Assembly: GCA_004296455.1 (NCBI GenBank)
Contig: AP018280.1
Location: forward strand, 1,116,001 to 1,180,000
Reading direction: 5' to 3'
Length of the DNA stretch: 64,000 bases
Origin: Calothrix sp. NIES-4101
GTDB taxonomy: Bacteria; Cyanobacteriota; Cyanobacteriia; Cyanobacteriales; Nostocaceae
The notes beneath the pieces are model-generated. The model saw only the letters and a list, made by a program, of their open reading frames with translations, ran no database searches and had not been told where the DNA came from. Every line of letters starts with the position of its first letter. Position 1 is the stretch's first letter. This document shows, in pieces, positions 44,985 to 54,354 of this stretch. Made by a program: the position numbers and the translations under genes.

Positions 44985-46769
44985 TCATATATTTACTTGT
45001 TCTACTATTAACCAGTTGCCTGCGGAATTATAGCGACCCCAAAGCTTCAGGGATTCGCCATCATTTATTTTTTGCAACTGGGAATCAATGTGCGATCGCA
45101 AAGTTACTAACTGCCAAGTCTGTCCTTGATATTTGGCAGGGGTTACAACCGTAAATCTGTAATCTTGCTGATTTAAAGATTGGAAATTACCAACAAACGC
45201 AGTTATGTTGCGTGTTATTACGTAATTTTTGAGTTCGTATAAATACTGAGCATCATCAGACTGAGGACAATAGCCACTAGGTGGATAGTCAGAAGGATTG
45301 TCCAAGTAATATTTTTGCCAATGTAACCAATCGGGATGACTTAACTCCAAGTTCAAAATAGGGGCGATCGCAGTGGGTGTATGTGAAGTTTCCAATAAGG
45401 TATGTTGAAGCTTTTCTACAGATAAACACTGAGGAGATTGATTTTCCAGGATACATAATGCTGCTGCTGTACCTACAGCTTGCCCAATACTAAGCACCAC
45501 AGGTTGAAGCCGAGTCGCACCATTAGCAATGTGAGATACTGAGATATTTTTTTCACAAACAAAAAAACCCTGGATATCTGCGGGAACAACACAGCGATAG
45601 GGAATAGTAAAAGGAGTACCCGTCCAACGTCCACCCCAGCGAATTGATTTAGGTTGTAAGCTAAACTTGATATCAGGATAATGATGGTCGTTAGCATAAT
45701 TGCCAATTGCGATCGCATCTGGGTGCAAAGCGGCAACGTTACCCCCAGGTATAGGGAGAATATCCTGTTCACATACTGTGCTTAAGCCAACTAAGCGACG
45801 ACTTTCGCGGAAGTAGGGATGCAGCGCAAAAGCCCTGTTTTGATTTTGCAGGGGATTTTGGCTGAGGAAAACATCCTCAGCCAAACCGTAGCGACGACCA
45901 AGTTGTGATTGAATAAAGTAAGCAAAGTTTTGACTATGCCAAAAACACTCCTGCAAAAATTCTTGACGTTTTGCTGCCGATTCTACTAATCTACCAACAC
46001 CTTCACCCCAATCATTACCTTTGAGGGGCCAGTTAATCATCAAACGATTTCCCGGTAAACGTCCGTAATTCAGGAATTTCTCACCACCGTAACCATCCCA
46101 CGCGCCGACAAATCGCGATTCATCATAGTTTGGTGCTGGCAAAATTTCTGGTGCTACCTCTTCTCCAAAATCCTGCATGACTACCACCCAAGTGGGAGCT
46201 TGGACAGGATATTTCTGTGTGAGAGAATTAAAGGTAGTTGGTGCGCTCGCTTCTCCAAACTCAGACTGTAATTCCCAACCCCACCGATGGGGTATGTCTC
46301 CTAAAGCCAATAAATCCCCTAATTCAGTTCCATCAATGGTGATTTTGGCTTTGACGGTGAAATCTGCAAACCTAACACCTGTGATGCAGTCATCTTGACG
46401 CAACACTTCTAAGGGTACATATCCGGAAATCCAATGCAGATTTGATAACTTTCGCACCCAATCCGCAAATATTTCGGCACCGATACGCGGTTCATAACTA
46501 AAAAAACTTACCCAACTATTATCTAAACCACCAAGTTGACGCTGTTCCAATTCCCGGAGATAAGTACCCCAAATTCCTGTTTGTAATGCTTCGAGTTCAT
46601 TACCATCTGGTACAGGAACACCTGCACTAGTTAGCATTCCTCCCAACCAGGAAAATTCGCTAACCAATATAGTATTTACACCCATTCTTGCAGATGCAAC
46701 AGCAGCTGCGGTTCCTCCTGTTCCTCCACCGACAACGAGGACATCTGTAGTGTATGTTTGATGATTCAT
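44985..46769 (-). CDS. FAD-dependent oxidoreductase (FAD_oxidored family)
   Basis: About 594 residues from the ATG at 46769, which has AAGGAA just upstream. A longer frame reaches 46823, but it would put 18 residues ahead of the FAD motif. The N-terminus has the dinucleotide-binding motif DVLVVGGGTGGTAAAVASARMG. Further blocks are EFSWLGGMLTSAG, IDGTELGDLLALG and the C-terminal ATRLQPVVLSIGQAVGTAAALC. This matches the FAD_oxidored (PF12831) family, of mostly unknown substrate. It is the gene before patX on the same strand, ending 104 bp upstream of it, so patX probably has its own promoter. Confidence 0.88.
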   Translation of the reverse strand: MNHQTYTTDVLVVGGGTGGTAAAVASARMGVNTILVSEFSWLGGMLTSAGVPVPDGNELEALQTGIWGTYLRELEQRQLGGLDNSWVSFFSYEPRIGAEIFADWVRKLSNLHWISGYVPLEVLRQDDCITGVRFADFTVKAKITIDGTELGDLLALGDIPHRWGWELQSEFGEASAPTTFNSLTQKYPVQAPTWVVVMQDFGEEVAPEILPAPNYDESRFVGAWDGYGGEKFLNYGRLPGNRLMINWPLKGNDWGEGVGRLVESAAKRQEFLQECFWHSQNFAYFIQSQLGRRYGLAEDVFLSQNPLQNQNRAFALHPYFRESRRLVGLSTVCEQDILPIPGGNVAALHPDAIAIGNYANDHHYPDIKFSLQPKSIRWGGRWTGTPFTIPYRCVVPADIQGFFVCEKNISVSHIANGATRLQPVVLSIGQAVGTAAALCILENQSPQCLSVEKLQHTLLETSHTPTAIAPILNLELSHPDWLHWQKYYLDNPSDYPPSGYCPQSDDAQYLYELKNYVITRNITAFVGNFQSLNQQDYRFTVVTPAKYQGQTWQLVTLRSHIDSQLQKINDGESLKLWGRYNSAGNWLIVEQVNI

Positions 46770-47057
46770 AATTTCCTTGCATTGGTTTCGCCATATTCTC
46801 TCAGGGAGGCTATTCTTAGGCAAGAGACTGGAGGAAGTGTATTTCTATGAATTGGGGCAAAACCAAGTAGAGTATCAGGATTTGATTTGCTGTAAAGTGC
46901 TGTAACCATTAAGGAATATAAATTAAATAATTAAATAAAGTGCAAAATTAGGGTGTTGTTAGCGCAGCTATAGAAAGCAAAAATATCTAAAACCCGAAAG
47001 ATATGCCTGTGCCTGGGAATACTAGAACTATAAGTTCTCTTGAACAGGGGAAAATAG

Positions 47058-47840
47058 ATGAAAGTTGTCGCAATTAGCAGCACTAAACTGGCGCTGAGAC
47101 AGAAACCAGTTGATTCTTGGGTATGGGGAAGTTTAACTATTATTGGGGTGATAATTTTTTTGATTAATGGTTTATTTTATGAACCTGTTACTGTCAATCT
47201 GAATTGTCAGCGTTTTTCTGCCAACAAAATAAATTGTGAATTTCATCATTTATATTTAATTCGAGGAGTGGAAAAGCAGAATTTTTATGATCCTCAACAG
47301 GCAAATATGATTGTCAAAAGTCGTGGTAAAGGTGGTACGACATATCAAGTAGCAGTTAGTACCTCTTTTGGAGAGGTTTTCCCGTTTTCACCTGGTAGTT
47401 TTGATCAAAATCAGCTAATTACAAATCAAATTAACGATTTTATTAACTCCCAACAACCACATCTTCTTACTCGTAATCATTACTGGGGTAAATTTTCCGA
47501 ATCTTTTTTACTGGGTATTTTAGTGAGCCTTTTCGGAATATATTTGATGGCTTCACCTGTCGAAACATGTACTTTTTATAAAAGTCTGAATCAGGTAATA
47601 ATTACTCGCAATGGTTTACTTTGTAATCTAGTTAATGAATATTCATTGGATGACATTTTTGAAATTTATACAGAACGACAAATGGGTAGATATAAAATGC
47701 TTTATCGCCCAGTTATCGCCTTTAAATCAAAAAAATTATGTGTACCATTAAAACATGTAATTATTTATCGCCAATTTACAAATGAACGTGATGCTATCAA
47801 TGTTGTGAATAGTGTCAAGCATTTTTTGAATTTAAGTTAA
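47058..47840 (+). CDS. Hypothetical membrane protein
   Basis: I do not recognise a family. The 260-residue protein has a hydrophobic segment at about 25-45 and another at about 150-170, with an extracytoplasmic-like middle (about 50-145) and a cytoplasmic-like C-terminal third containing a PH-like pattern (NQVIITRNGLLCNLVNEYSLDDIFEIY). The closing part could be a bPH-type domain. It has its own promoter region and no operon partner. Confidence 0.7.
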   Translation: MKVVAISSTKLALRQKPVDSWVWGSLTIIGVIIFLINGLFYEPVTVNLNCQRFSANKINCEFHHLYLIRGVEKQNFYDPQQANMIVKSRGKGGTTYQVAVSTSFGEVFPFSPGSFDQNQLITNQINDFINSQQPHLLTRNHYWGKFSESFLLGILVSLFGIYLMASPVETCTFYKSLNQVIITRNGLLCNLVNEYSLDDIFEIYTERQMGRYKMLYRPVIAFKSKKLCVPLKHVIIYRQFTNERDAINVVNSVKHFLNLS

Positions 47841-47904
47841 ATAATAATATAATATACATTTGCATTAGCCTGTGAGAAGCGATTTACATTAAAAAAATAA
47901 ATAT

Positions 47905-48051
47905 TTACCTCTCATTTAAAAAATTTTCTATTACACTTTCAAATTCACCTAATGCTCGACTAACACCAATAATTTGGGCACGCTGCATGTATTCAGGAAT
48001 TAATTTAACCTCATTATGCCGTTTACTAAAGTGCGATCGCCCTTTTTTCAA
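47905..48051 (-). pseudogene. Short ORF or gene fragment on the minus strand
   Basis: A 48-codon frame from a TTG reads as plausible protein (HNEVKLIPEYMQRAQIIGVSR and GEFESVIENFLNER at the end). No family was recognised. The lack of an ATG and its position in a promoter region suggest a decayed gene end. Confidence 0.3.
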
Positions 48052-48122
48052 TCCCAGGGAAAGATAGCCGAGAAACACCACAAAATGCTACATCTATAAA
48101 CGTCGATCGCGGTAGAATCAAC

Positions 48123-49178
48123 GTGAAAGCACAGGTATTTCGTGGTGTCAACAATTTATCCTATGAGGAAATTCCCGTACCATCCTTAGAACCGGATGAG
48201 GTGCTGGTACAGGTAAAAGTTGTCGGTTTATGTCAATCTGATATCAAAAAAATTCTTTATCCCCTTTATGAACCACCCCGCATTTTTGGGCATGAGACTG
48301 CGGGTGTCATCGCTGGAGTAGGTGCGAATGTGAAAAAATGGCAAATTGGGCAGCGTGTTGCGGTAATGCACCATATTCCCTGTATGCGCTGTGACTATTG
48401 CTTAAATGAAAATTATTCAATGTGCGATACCTATAAAAATATTGTCACCACTGCTGGTTTTGCACCTAGTGGTGGAGGTTTTGCTGAATATGTAAAGGTT
48501 CCCGGACATATTGTTAATCATGGGGGTTTAATTCCCATCCCCGATGATATTAGTTTTGAGGAAGCTAGTTTTGTGGAGCCAACTAATTGCTGTCTCAAAG
48601 CTGTGAAAAAGGCAAATATTCAACCTGGGCAAACTGTTTTAATTACAGGAGCAGGTCCAATTGGGTTAATGTTTGTAATGTTGGTGAAATATTTCGGTGC
48701 CAAAGCCATAACTACCGATTTAATTCCCTCTCGGATTGAGAAAGCTTTACAGGTTGGTGCCGAAGCCGCTTTTGATGCGCGAGATACTGATTTACAAAGC
48801 AAAATTCACGCACTAACGAATGGAATGGGTGTGGATGTGACATTACTGGCGGTTCCCAGCGATAAAGCTTTTTTTCAAGCTTTGGATTGTACCCGTAAAG
48901 GTGGGAAGATTTTATTTTTTGCAGAATTTCCCGATGAGATGGAAATTCCGGTTAATCCAAATATTTTGTATCGTCGAGAAATCGATTTGATGGGAAGCTA
49001 TAGCTCATCCTTTAAAATCCAAAGTTTAGCGGCGGATATTGTATTTAATAGACGCATTAATGTGAAAGAATTGATTAGCGATCGCATTTCCTTAGAAAAT
49101 TTATCGAAAGCTGTGGAACAAGCAGTTAAACCAACACCGGAAACCTACAAAATTTTGATTTACCCTGAGTTTGATTAG
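48123..49178 (+). CDS. Zinc-dependent medium-chain alcohol dehydrogenase
   Basis: A protein of 351 residues starting at GTG 48123. Catalytic zinc ligands appear in GLCQSDIKK and GHETAGV; the structural zinc loop has four Cys in PCMRCDYCLNENYSMC. The Rossmann motif is TVLITGAGPIGLMFVML. It resembles the sorbitol/threonine dehydrogenase branch of MDR enzymes; the substrate cannot be fixed. It stands alone between two intergenic regions. Confidence 0.9.
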   Translation: MKAQVFRGVNNLSYEEIPVPSLEPDEVLVQVKVVGLCQSDIKKILYPLYEPPRIFGHETAGVIAGVGANVKKWQIGQRVAVMHHIPCMRCDYCLNENYSMCDTYKNIVTTAGFAPSGGGFAEYVKVPGHIVNHGGLIPIPDDISFEEASFVEPTNCCLKAVKKANIQPGQTVLITGAGPIGLMFVMLVKYFGAKAITTDLIPSRIEKALQVGAEAAFDARDTDLQSKIHALTNGMGVDVTLLAVPSDKAFFQALDCTRKGGKILFFAEFPDEMEIPVNPNILYRREIDLMGSYSSSFKIQSLAADIVFNRRINVKELISDRISLENLSKAVEQAVKPTPETYKILIYPEFD

Positions 49179-49554
49179 TGATTCTAACTCTAGTGGTTTC
49201 AATTCGGTTCGATTAAAGGGGAAAGGGGAAAAACGTAAAAATTAAGACTTACAGCAGATACAGCATATTCAATGTTTATGAGGTACAGCACTCAATCAAA
49301 ATTCAAAGGCTTAAACGCTAACCTGAAATTTGTGTACCTCACGTACCTCAAAAGTGCTGTACTTTTCTACCATTTTTGCTGTTCCGAACCGTATTGCTAA
49401 TAGTTTGCCAAGCGAAAATTGACGTTTGGTAGACTATTAGCTTTGACAGCATTGATGCCAATACAGTTCAGCAATTATGAACGAATACTAAATGGTACGT
49501 TACGCAGTGCTAACAGCATCCTACTTTTGCTCCCCATCTCCCCGTCAGGTTAAT
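49179..49554. other. Intergenic region between dehydrogenase and uvrB, with hairpins
   Basis: A 376-bp convergent spacer. GTACAGCACT at about 49283 is mirrored by AGTGCTGTAC at about 49350, enclosing repeated GTACCTCA motifs. A longer hairpin lies at 49397-49440. No coding content was recognised. The structure may serve bidirectional termination or be a dispersed repeat. Confidence 0.45.
49397..49440. repeat. Imperfect hairpin, 16-bp-class arms
   Basis: CTAATAGTTTGCCAA faces TTTGGTAGACTATTAG with a central loop of about 13 nt; the outer eight pairs are perfect. It lies between two convergent genes. Confidence 0.45.
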
Positions 49555-51555
49555 CTAACTTCCCACTAATTTATCACGCAATTTTTTAATTTTATCCCGA
49601 AATTTTGCCGCTTCTTCAAATTCCAAATTTTTTGCTGCTGCCTTCATTTGTGTTTCCAACTTACTTACCAAATCGGGAATATCTTCTAACGTTATTTCCT
49701 CAAGATGTTCCTCCACAACTTGTAAATCCTGTGAATTTAAACGCCGAGAAACTTCCAAGAAAGATAAAATTGCATTACTTGATTTTTTCTTCGCGATCGG
49801 TTGTGGCACAATATTGTGCATCTTATTGTGAGCCATCTGAATACCGCGTCTTCTTTCAGTTTCATCAATCGCTTTTACCATACTATCGGTCAGATTATCT
49901 GCATACATAATCGCCTTCCCGCGAATGTGACGAGCCGCACGACCAATTGTTTGAATTAATGACCTTTCTGCACGCAAAAATCCTTCTTTATCGGCATCTA
50001 AAATTGCCACCAAAGATACTTCTGGTAAGTCTAAACCTTCCCGTAATAAATTGACACCAACCAACACATCAAAATTACCATCCCGTAAATCTTGGATAAT
50101 TTCAATCCGTTGGATCGAGTTAATTTCTGAATGCAAATACTTGACCCGAATACCATTATCTTGCAAGTATTCAGTTAAATCCTCCGCCATCCGCTTAGTT
50201 AAAGTTGTAATTAATACCCGCTCTTGTAGGTCAACACGGTCTTTAATTTCCCCCAACAAATCATCAATTTGCCCTTCCGTAGGACGAACACTAATTTCTG
50301 GGTCTAGCACTCCCGTTGGACGAATGATTTGTTCAGCAATGTTTGCTTCCGAAATTTCAATTTCCCAAGTGCCCGGAGTTGCCGAAACAAAAATACATTG
50401 ATTTACCTTATTCCAAAATTCCTCCGCCTTCAGAGGTCTGTTATCAGCAGCACTCGGTAATCTAAAGCCATGTTCAATCAGCACTTTTTTCCTAGCTTGA
50501 TCTCCGTTATACATACCACGAATCTGCGGTACAGTCACATGGGACTCATCGATTACCAACAACCAATCCTGGGGAAAATAATCAATCAGACATTCTGGTG
50601 GTTCGCCTGCTTGTCTGCCAGCCAGGTGACGCGAATAGTTTTCCACACCATTACAATATCCAACTTCCCGTAACATTTCTAAGTCGTAACGAGTACGTTG
50701 ATCGATGCGTTGTGCTTCCAAGAGTTTACTTTGTTCTTCAAGTTCTACTCTGCGCTGTTTTAACTCCTCAGCAATATCTTCACAAGCGACTTCCAAACGT
50801 TCTTCCGGTGTGACAAAGTGACGTGCCGGATAAAGATTCACAGCTTGCAAGCTTTGGATAATTTCACCCGTCACAGGGTCAACATAACGAATCGCGTCGA
50901 TCTCATCTCCAAAAAATTCCACCCGAATAATTCTATCTTCGTATGCGGGACCAATTTCTAAAACATCACCACGCACCCGAAATTTACCCCGACCCATTTC
51001 AATATCATTACGGCTATATTGAATTGATACAAGTTCTTTCAGTATTTCCCTCTGGTCTACTAACCTGCCAACTTGAAAAGGAATCGCGGCTTTCAGATAC
51101 TCAGCAGGCATACCCAAACCATAGATACAGCTAATCGAGGCAACAACAATCACATCGCGCCGTTCAAATAAAGAACGGGTAGCGGAATGTCGCAACATAT
51201 CGATTTCGTCGTTGATGGCAGCAGTTTTTTCGATGTAGGTGTCACTAACGGGAATATAAGCTTCTGGTTGATAGTAATCGTAATAACTAACAAAATATTC
51301 AACCGCATTATTTGGAAAAAATTCCCGCAACTCATTACAAAGCTGTGCCGCCAGGGTTTTGTTGTGTGCCAGCACTAAAGTTGGTTTGCCGACATTCTCA
51401 ATTACACTAGCAATTGAGAAGGTTTTCCCTGTTCCCGTCGCCCCCAGTAAGGTTTGATAAGTATTTCCAGCATTCACCCATTTTACCAATTGGGCGATCG
51501 CACTTGGTTGGTCGCCTGTTGGTTCAAAAGGTGCTTGAAGACTAAATTTTGTCAT
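49555..51555 (-). CDS. uvrB: Excinuclease ABC subunit B
   Basis: A UvrB protein of 666 residues, the usual length. Helicase motif [11 protein letters not shown], the beta-hairpin region [11 protein letters not shown], Walker [12 protein letters not shown], motif [32 protein letters not shown] and QTIGRAARH are all present. The C-terminal UVR domain ([27 protein letters not shown]) binds UvrC. It acts in nucleotide excision repair after UvrA loading. It stands alone. Confidence 0.98.
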   Translation of the reverse strand: MTKFSLQAPFEPTGDQPSAIAQLVKWVNAGNTYQTLLGATGTGKTFSIASVIENVGKPTLVLAHNKTLAAQLCNELREFFPNNAVEYFVSYYDYYQPEAYIPVSDTYIEKTAAINDEIDMLRHSATRSLFERRDVIVVASISCIYGLGMPAEYLKAAIPFQVGRLVDQREILKELVSIQYSRNDIEMGRGKFRVRGDVLEIGPAYEDRIIRVEFFGDEIDAIRYVDPVTGEIIQSLQAVNLYPARHFVTPEERLEVACEDIAEELKQRRVELEEQSKLLEAQRIDQRTRYDLEMLREVGYCNGVENYSRHLAGRQAGEPPECLIDYFPQDWLLVIDESHVTVPQIRGMYNGDQARKKVLIEHGFRLPSAADNRPLKAEEFWNKVNQCIFVSATPGTWEIEISEANIAEQIIRPTGVLDPEISVRPTEGQIDDLLGEIKDRVDLQERVLITTLTKRMAEDLTEYLQDNGIRVKYLHSEINSIQRIEIIQDLRDGNFDVLVGVNLLREGLDLPEVSLVAILDADKEGFLRAERSLIQTIGRAARHIRGKAIMYADNLTDSMVKAIDETERRRGIQMAHNKMHNIVPQPIAKKKSSNAILSFLEVSRRLNSQDLQVVEEHLEEITLEDIPDLVSKLETQMKAAAKNLEFEEAAKFRDKIKKLRDKLVGS

Positions 51556-51842
51556 ACAAACGTACTATAAATACCCTAACTTATAGTAACGGATAACTGT
51601 AATCATCGGTCAGAATACATAGAGTCAGCATCATGATTTTTAAATCCCTACTCTTGAGAATTTATCTGGAAATTTCTTTACTAAAGTTTACCAATATTCA
51701 CTATTCAGTTTTACTTATATGAATATTTAGAAGATATATATACCTATGCCAGCATTTTTGAAGTTAAACTCAAATAGTGTATAGGATAAAATTTCTATCT
51801 CCTAAGTATTGTAAAATTCAATTAACAAACGAGGTATAGGTC

Positions 51843-52421
51843 ATGAGCATGAGCAGCACTGGTAAACCAACCAGTCCTCGGCAAAAGCGCGCCACGCTCA
51901 AGGGGGAAACCATAATGGAAGTTGAAAACAACCAAGCTCAAACCACCAGTACAGATAAAGTAGCAGTTAAAGCTGAGGCTAAAGAAGCTAAAGCCGAAAC
52001 CAAGGATACAAAAGTAGCAAACAAAGTCGAGCCAACTACTAAAATGTCAGCGTCAGCAGAATCATCCAACGGAAACGAAGTCTCTAGCAAACTCCAAGTT
52101 CGCGAAGACAAAACTCTGGCTATCTCTGGGGTGCGTCCCATTGGAGCTAGTGACTTAGAAGTCGCCGGAACCATTTCTGTTTCGGGTATTCGTCCAATTG
52201 GTATTAGTCATTTGCATGTTGTCGAAACCATGAATATTATGGGTATTCGTCCAATTGGAGCCAATGAAATTGATGTTATTGACACTATTAATGTATCGGG
52301 TATTCGTCCCATCTCTTCCAGTTCCTTGGTAGTTTCGGAAACCTACTCAGTCATGGGTAATCGTCCTGTCGCTTCAAATGAAACTGATGATACTCCAGTG
52401 CTGATGGGCTTTCTTGATTAG
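51843..52421 (+). CDS. Protein with four 19-residue GIRPIG tandem repeats
   Basis: I do not recognise a described family. The 192-residue protein has an Ala/Lys/Glu-rich N-terminal half (about 25-90) and then four back-to-back 19-residue repeats (residues 95-170) plus a fifth, degraded one. The consensus is S/M-G-I-R-P-I-G-x-x-x-L-x-V-x-x-T-x-x-V. The alternating hydrophobic pattern with an invariant RP turn suggests a stacked beta structure. There is no signal peptide or membrane segment. GAGG is present about nine bases before the ATG at 51843; an internal ATG at 51915 is an alternative start. A strong terminator follows. Neighbouring CsbD-like genes hint at a stress context. Confidence 0.75.
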   Translation: MSMSSTGKPTSPRQKRATLKGETIMEVENNQAQTTSTDKVAVKAEAKEAKAETKDTKVANKVEPTTKMSASAESSNGNEVSSKLQVREDKTLAISGVRPIGASDLEVAGTISVSGIRPIGISHLHVVETMNIMGIRPIGANEIDVIDTINVSGIRPISSSSLVVSETYSVMGNRPVASNETDDTPVLMGFLD

Positions 52422-52473
52422 AAATAAATTAGAATTCAACAATCATCACTTTAAAGTATATTTATAACCTTGA

Positions 52474-52507
52474 ACCCGATCGCAATTAAGTGTGATCGGG
52501 TTTTTAT
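52474..52507 (+). terminator. Rho-independent terminator after the GIRPIG-repeat gene
   Basis: A stem ACCCGATC facing GATCGGGT, with a short AT-rich loop (HIP1-like core), is followed directly by a T-run. It lies about 52 bp after the stop codon. Confidence 0.85.
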
Positions 52508-52536
52508 TGACAAATAATTTAGATGAAGCTGATATT

Positions 52537-52689
52537 ATGTGTGCTGAAAATATCAGTATTGTGTTGATAATGAATTTGCTGATTATTCAGTCTGCGATCG
52601 CAGTTGGTCTGATTTTAATTCCCTTATTTTATTTTCTCCTCCTTTCAGCAGAGATAATTATTAGCCTCATGACGGAAGTGTCATCTTGA
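52537..52689 (+). CDS. Possible small membrane protein (50 aa)
   Basis: From the ATG at 52537 the peptide has one long hydrophobic stretch (IVLIMNLLIIQSAIAVGLIL and onward), so it would be a single- or double-pass membrane peptide. No ribosome-binding site is obvious and no family is recognised. It sits between a terminator and the CsbD gene. Confidence 0.35.
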   Translation: MCAENISIVLIMNLLIIQSAIAVGLILIPLFYFLLLSAEIIISLMTEVSS

Positions 52690-52782
52690 ATATTCAAGCT
52701 ACTTTATAGAAGTAATCGAAAGAATACTCAAAGTCAGTTGATAACTTTGAATAGCTTTTATCAAATAAATTAAGAGGTCAAA

Positions 52783-52965
52783 ATGAGTTTAGAAGATAGA
52801 GCAAAAGCTACTGCTAAAAATGTAGAAGGTAAGGCTCAAGAAGCTTTAGGAAATGTGACTGGCGACCCTAAAGATAAAGCTGAAGGAAAAGCTAAACAGG
52901 CAGAAAGTGAAGTCCGTCACGGTGTAGAAGATGTCAAAGATAATGTCAAGAAAGAACTGAAATAG
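52783..52965 (+). CDS. CsbD-family stress protein
   Basis: A hydrophilic, Lys/Glu/Ala-rich protein of 60 residues with the CsbD pattern (AKATAKNVEGKAQEALGNVTG, KDKAEGKAKQAE). The family is induced by general stress in many bacteria and is predicted to be mostly disordered or helical; the molecular role is unknown. AAGAGGT lies just before the ATG. Confidence 0.92.
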   Translation: MSLEDRAKATAKNVEGKAQEALGNVTGDPKDKAEGKAKQAESEVRHGVEDVKDNVKKELK

Positions 52966-53138
52966 TAGATATAGAAATACTAATCAGTCAGAACACTGGG
53001 TAGATTAAAAAATTGTAGAGGTGCTAATTGAGCGCCTCTACAAATCAACAAATTATCCCAAAGCTTTGTAATGTCTGTTTAATTGAACAATATTTATTAG
53101 ATGTCGCCATATCTTCAATAAATTCAGGGGGTAAAAAA

Positions 53139-53582
53139 ATGAATCTGCTACAGCAGAGTAGAAAGATAATAACAACTGTTATTTTAGTACTCATTTTAAC
53201 TTTGACTACTGCCTGTGGAAACAGTAGTAATGTCGCACAACTAGACCGGAATCCAAATCAGTCGGTATTGAGTCAGGGCTCAACATATACCGCTCTAGAA
53301 CGGGGAAATACCCAATCTGGACAAAGTTTTGGTGATTGGGTAGTACAAACATCTAAAGGCTTAATTAAAGATGCTTACGTTCGTGATAACAATAAATTAG
53401 GGATTGTAATTTCCCCACAAGTTCGTCCGAATGAAGTCCGCACTTTAACTAAATCTTTAGTGCAAGGGTTCCATAAAAATTTCCCAAATCAAGATTTGAC
53501 AGTACTTGTATATGCGCCTGATAAAAAACTAATTTTAACAGCGCAATATGATACCCAAAGTAATCAAATTCAATACACTTAG
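53139..53582 (+). CDS. Putative lipoprotein of unknown function
   Basis: The ATG at 53139 has AGGGGG just upstream and gives 147 residues; a longer frame from 53028 adds an unlikely N-terminus. The hydrophobic signal ends in the lipobox LTTAC, so it should be a lipoprotein. The mature part (FGDWVVQTSKGLIKDAYVRDNNKLGIVISPQ, then NQDLTVLVYAPDKKLILTAQY) looks like a small alpha/beta domain. I do not recognise the family. It lies between CsbD and another uncharacterised gene on the same strand. Confidence 0.75.
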   Translation: MNLLQQSRKIITTVILVLILTLTTACGNSSNVAQLDRNPNQSVLSQGSTYTALERGNTQSGQSFGDWVVQTSKGLIKDAYVRDNNKLGIVISPQVRPNEVRTLTKSLVQGFHKNFPNQDLTVLVYAPDKKLILTAQYDTQSNQIQYT

Positions 53583-53665
53583 TTGGTTGATTATTAATTA
53601 TTAATAGGTGATAGGTAATTAATAACTAACAACCAATCACAGACAAAGAAAACCGGAGTCTCAAT

Positions 53666-54190
53666 ATGAGTAATAGTGACAAATATAGACGCGAAATCAT
53701 GAATGATTTGGCACAGGGAGATGTCGAATCACTAGATGATGTGCAAAATGACCCTTCACGAGAATATCAAAATTTTGACGATTTCGCTCAACGCACAACT
53801 ACAGACGAGCGTCGGCACTTATTTAGTCGCTCTTTCAATAGCGATCGCATTCCTGCAAATGAAATGGAACCGGAGTTGCAAAAGGCAATTTCCCAAATCA
53901 AACCTAATGAACGTGATGATGTCGCTCGTGCTTTCTTTAAACACCTCAAAGAAAGAGGATTGGATGATAGAAATTTAGAGCGGCAATTAGGTCTTTCGAC
54001 TCATACACCTGGGAAAATGACTGCTGATGATGTTAGTAAATTAGCATCATTTGCTTATCACAATCATCCCGATATTTTCCGCGAAGTTTTAGCCGAACAA
54101 CCAGGAATTTTGAAGTTTCTGAGTAATCCGATTGTTGGTGCAATTATTGGACTTGCGGCTGCTAAATGGTTCGGGGATAGAAAGCATTAG
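53666..54190 (+). CDS. Conserved-looking hypothetical protein (174 aa)
   Basis: I do not recognise the family. The N-terminal 70 residues are polar and acidic; a helical middle (ELQKAISQIKPNERDDVARAFFKHLKERG) is followed by a C-terminal segment ending in one hydrophobic helix (FLSNPIVGAIIGLAAAKWFG) that could anchor in a membrane. GGAG lies about ten bases before the ATG. With CsbD and the lipoprotein it forms a same-strand run, suggesting a shared stress context. Confidence 0.72.
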   Translation: MSNSDKYRREIMNDLAQGDVESLDDVQNDPSREYQNFDDFAQRTTTDERRHLFSRSFNSDRIPANEMEPELQKAISQIKPNERDDVARAFFKHLKERGLDDRNLERQLGLSTHTPGKMTADDVSKLASFAYHNHPDIFREVLAEQPGILKFLSNPIVGAIIGLAAAKWFGDRKH

Positions 54191-54218
54191 TTCCTAAACT
54201 ATAAATATCCAACCAGTT

Positions 54219-54279
54219 TCTCCCCATATACCAGCTTTACCTAAATAATTAGGATAAAACTGATGCGGATATGGGGAGA
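54219..54279. terminator. Hairpin between convergent genes
   Basis: Outer arms TCTCCCCATAT and ATATGGGGAGA pair perfectly; inside them CCTAA and TTAGG form a second small stem. It lies between the stops of the hypothetical gene and the M20 gene and could terminate both directions, although T-runs are short. Confidence 0.5.
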
Positions 54280-54354
54280 TAAAAAGATTTACATGTTGCC
54301 AGATTGTGGAGAAACTGTATAACCTTCAGAAAAGCAAGTTTCTCCAACGCTACA

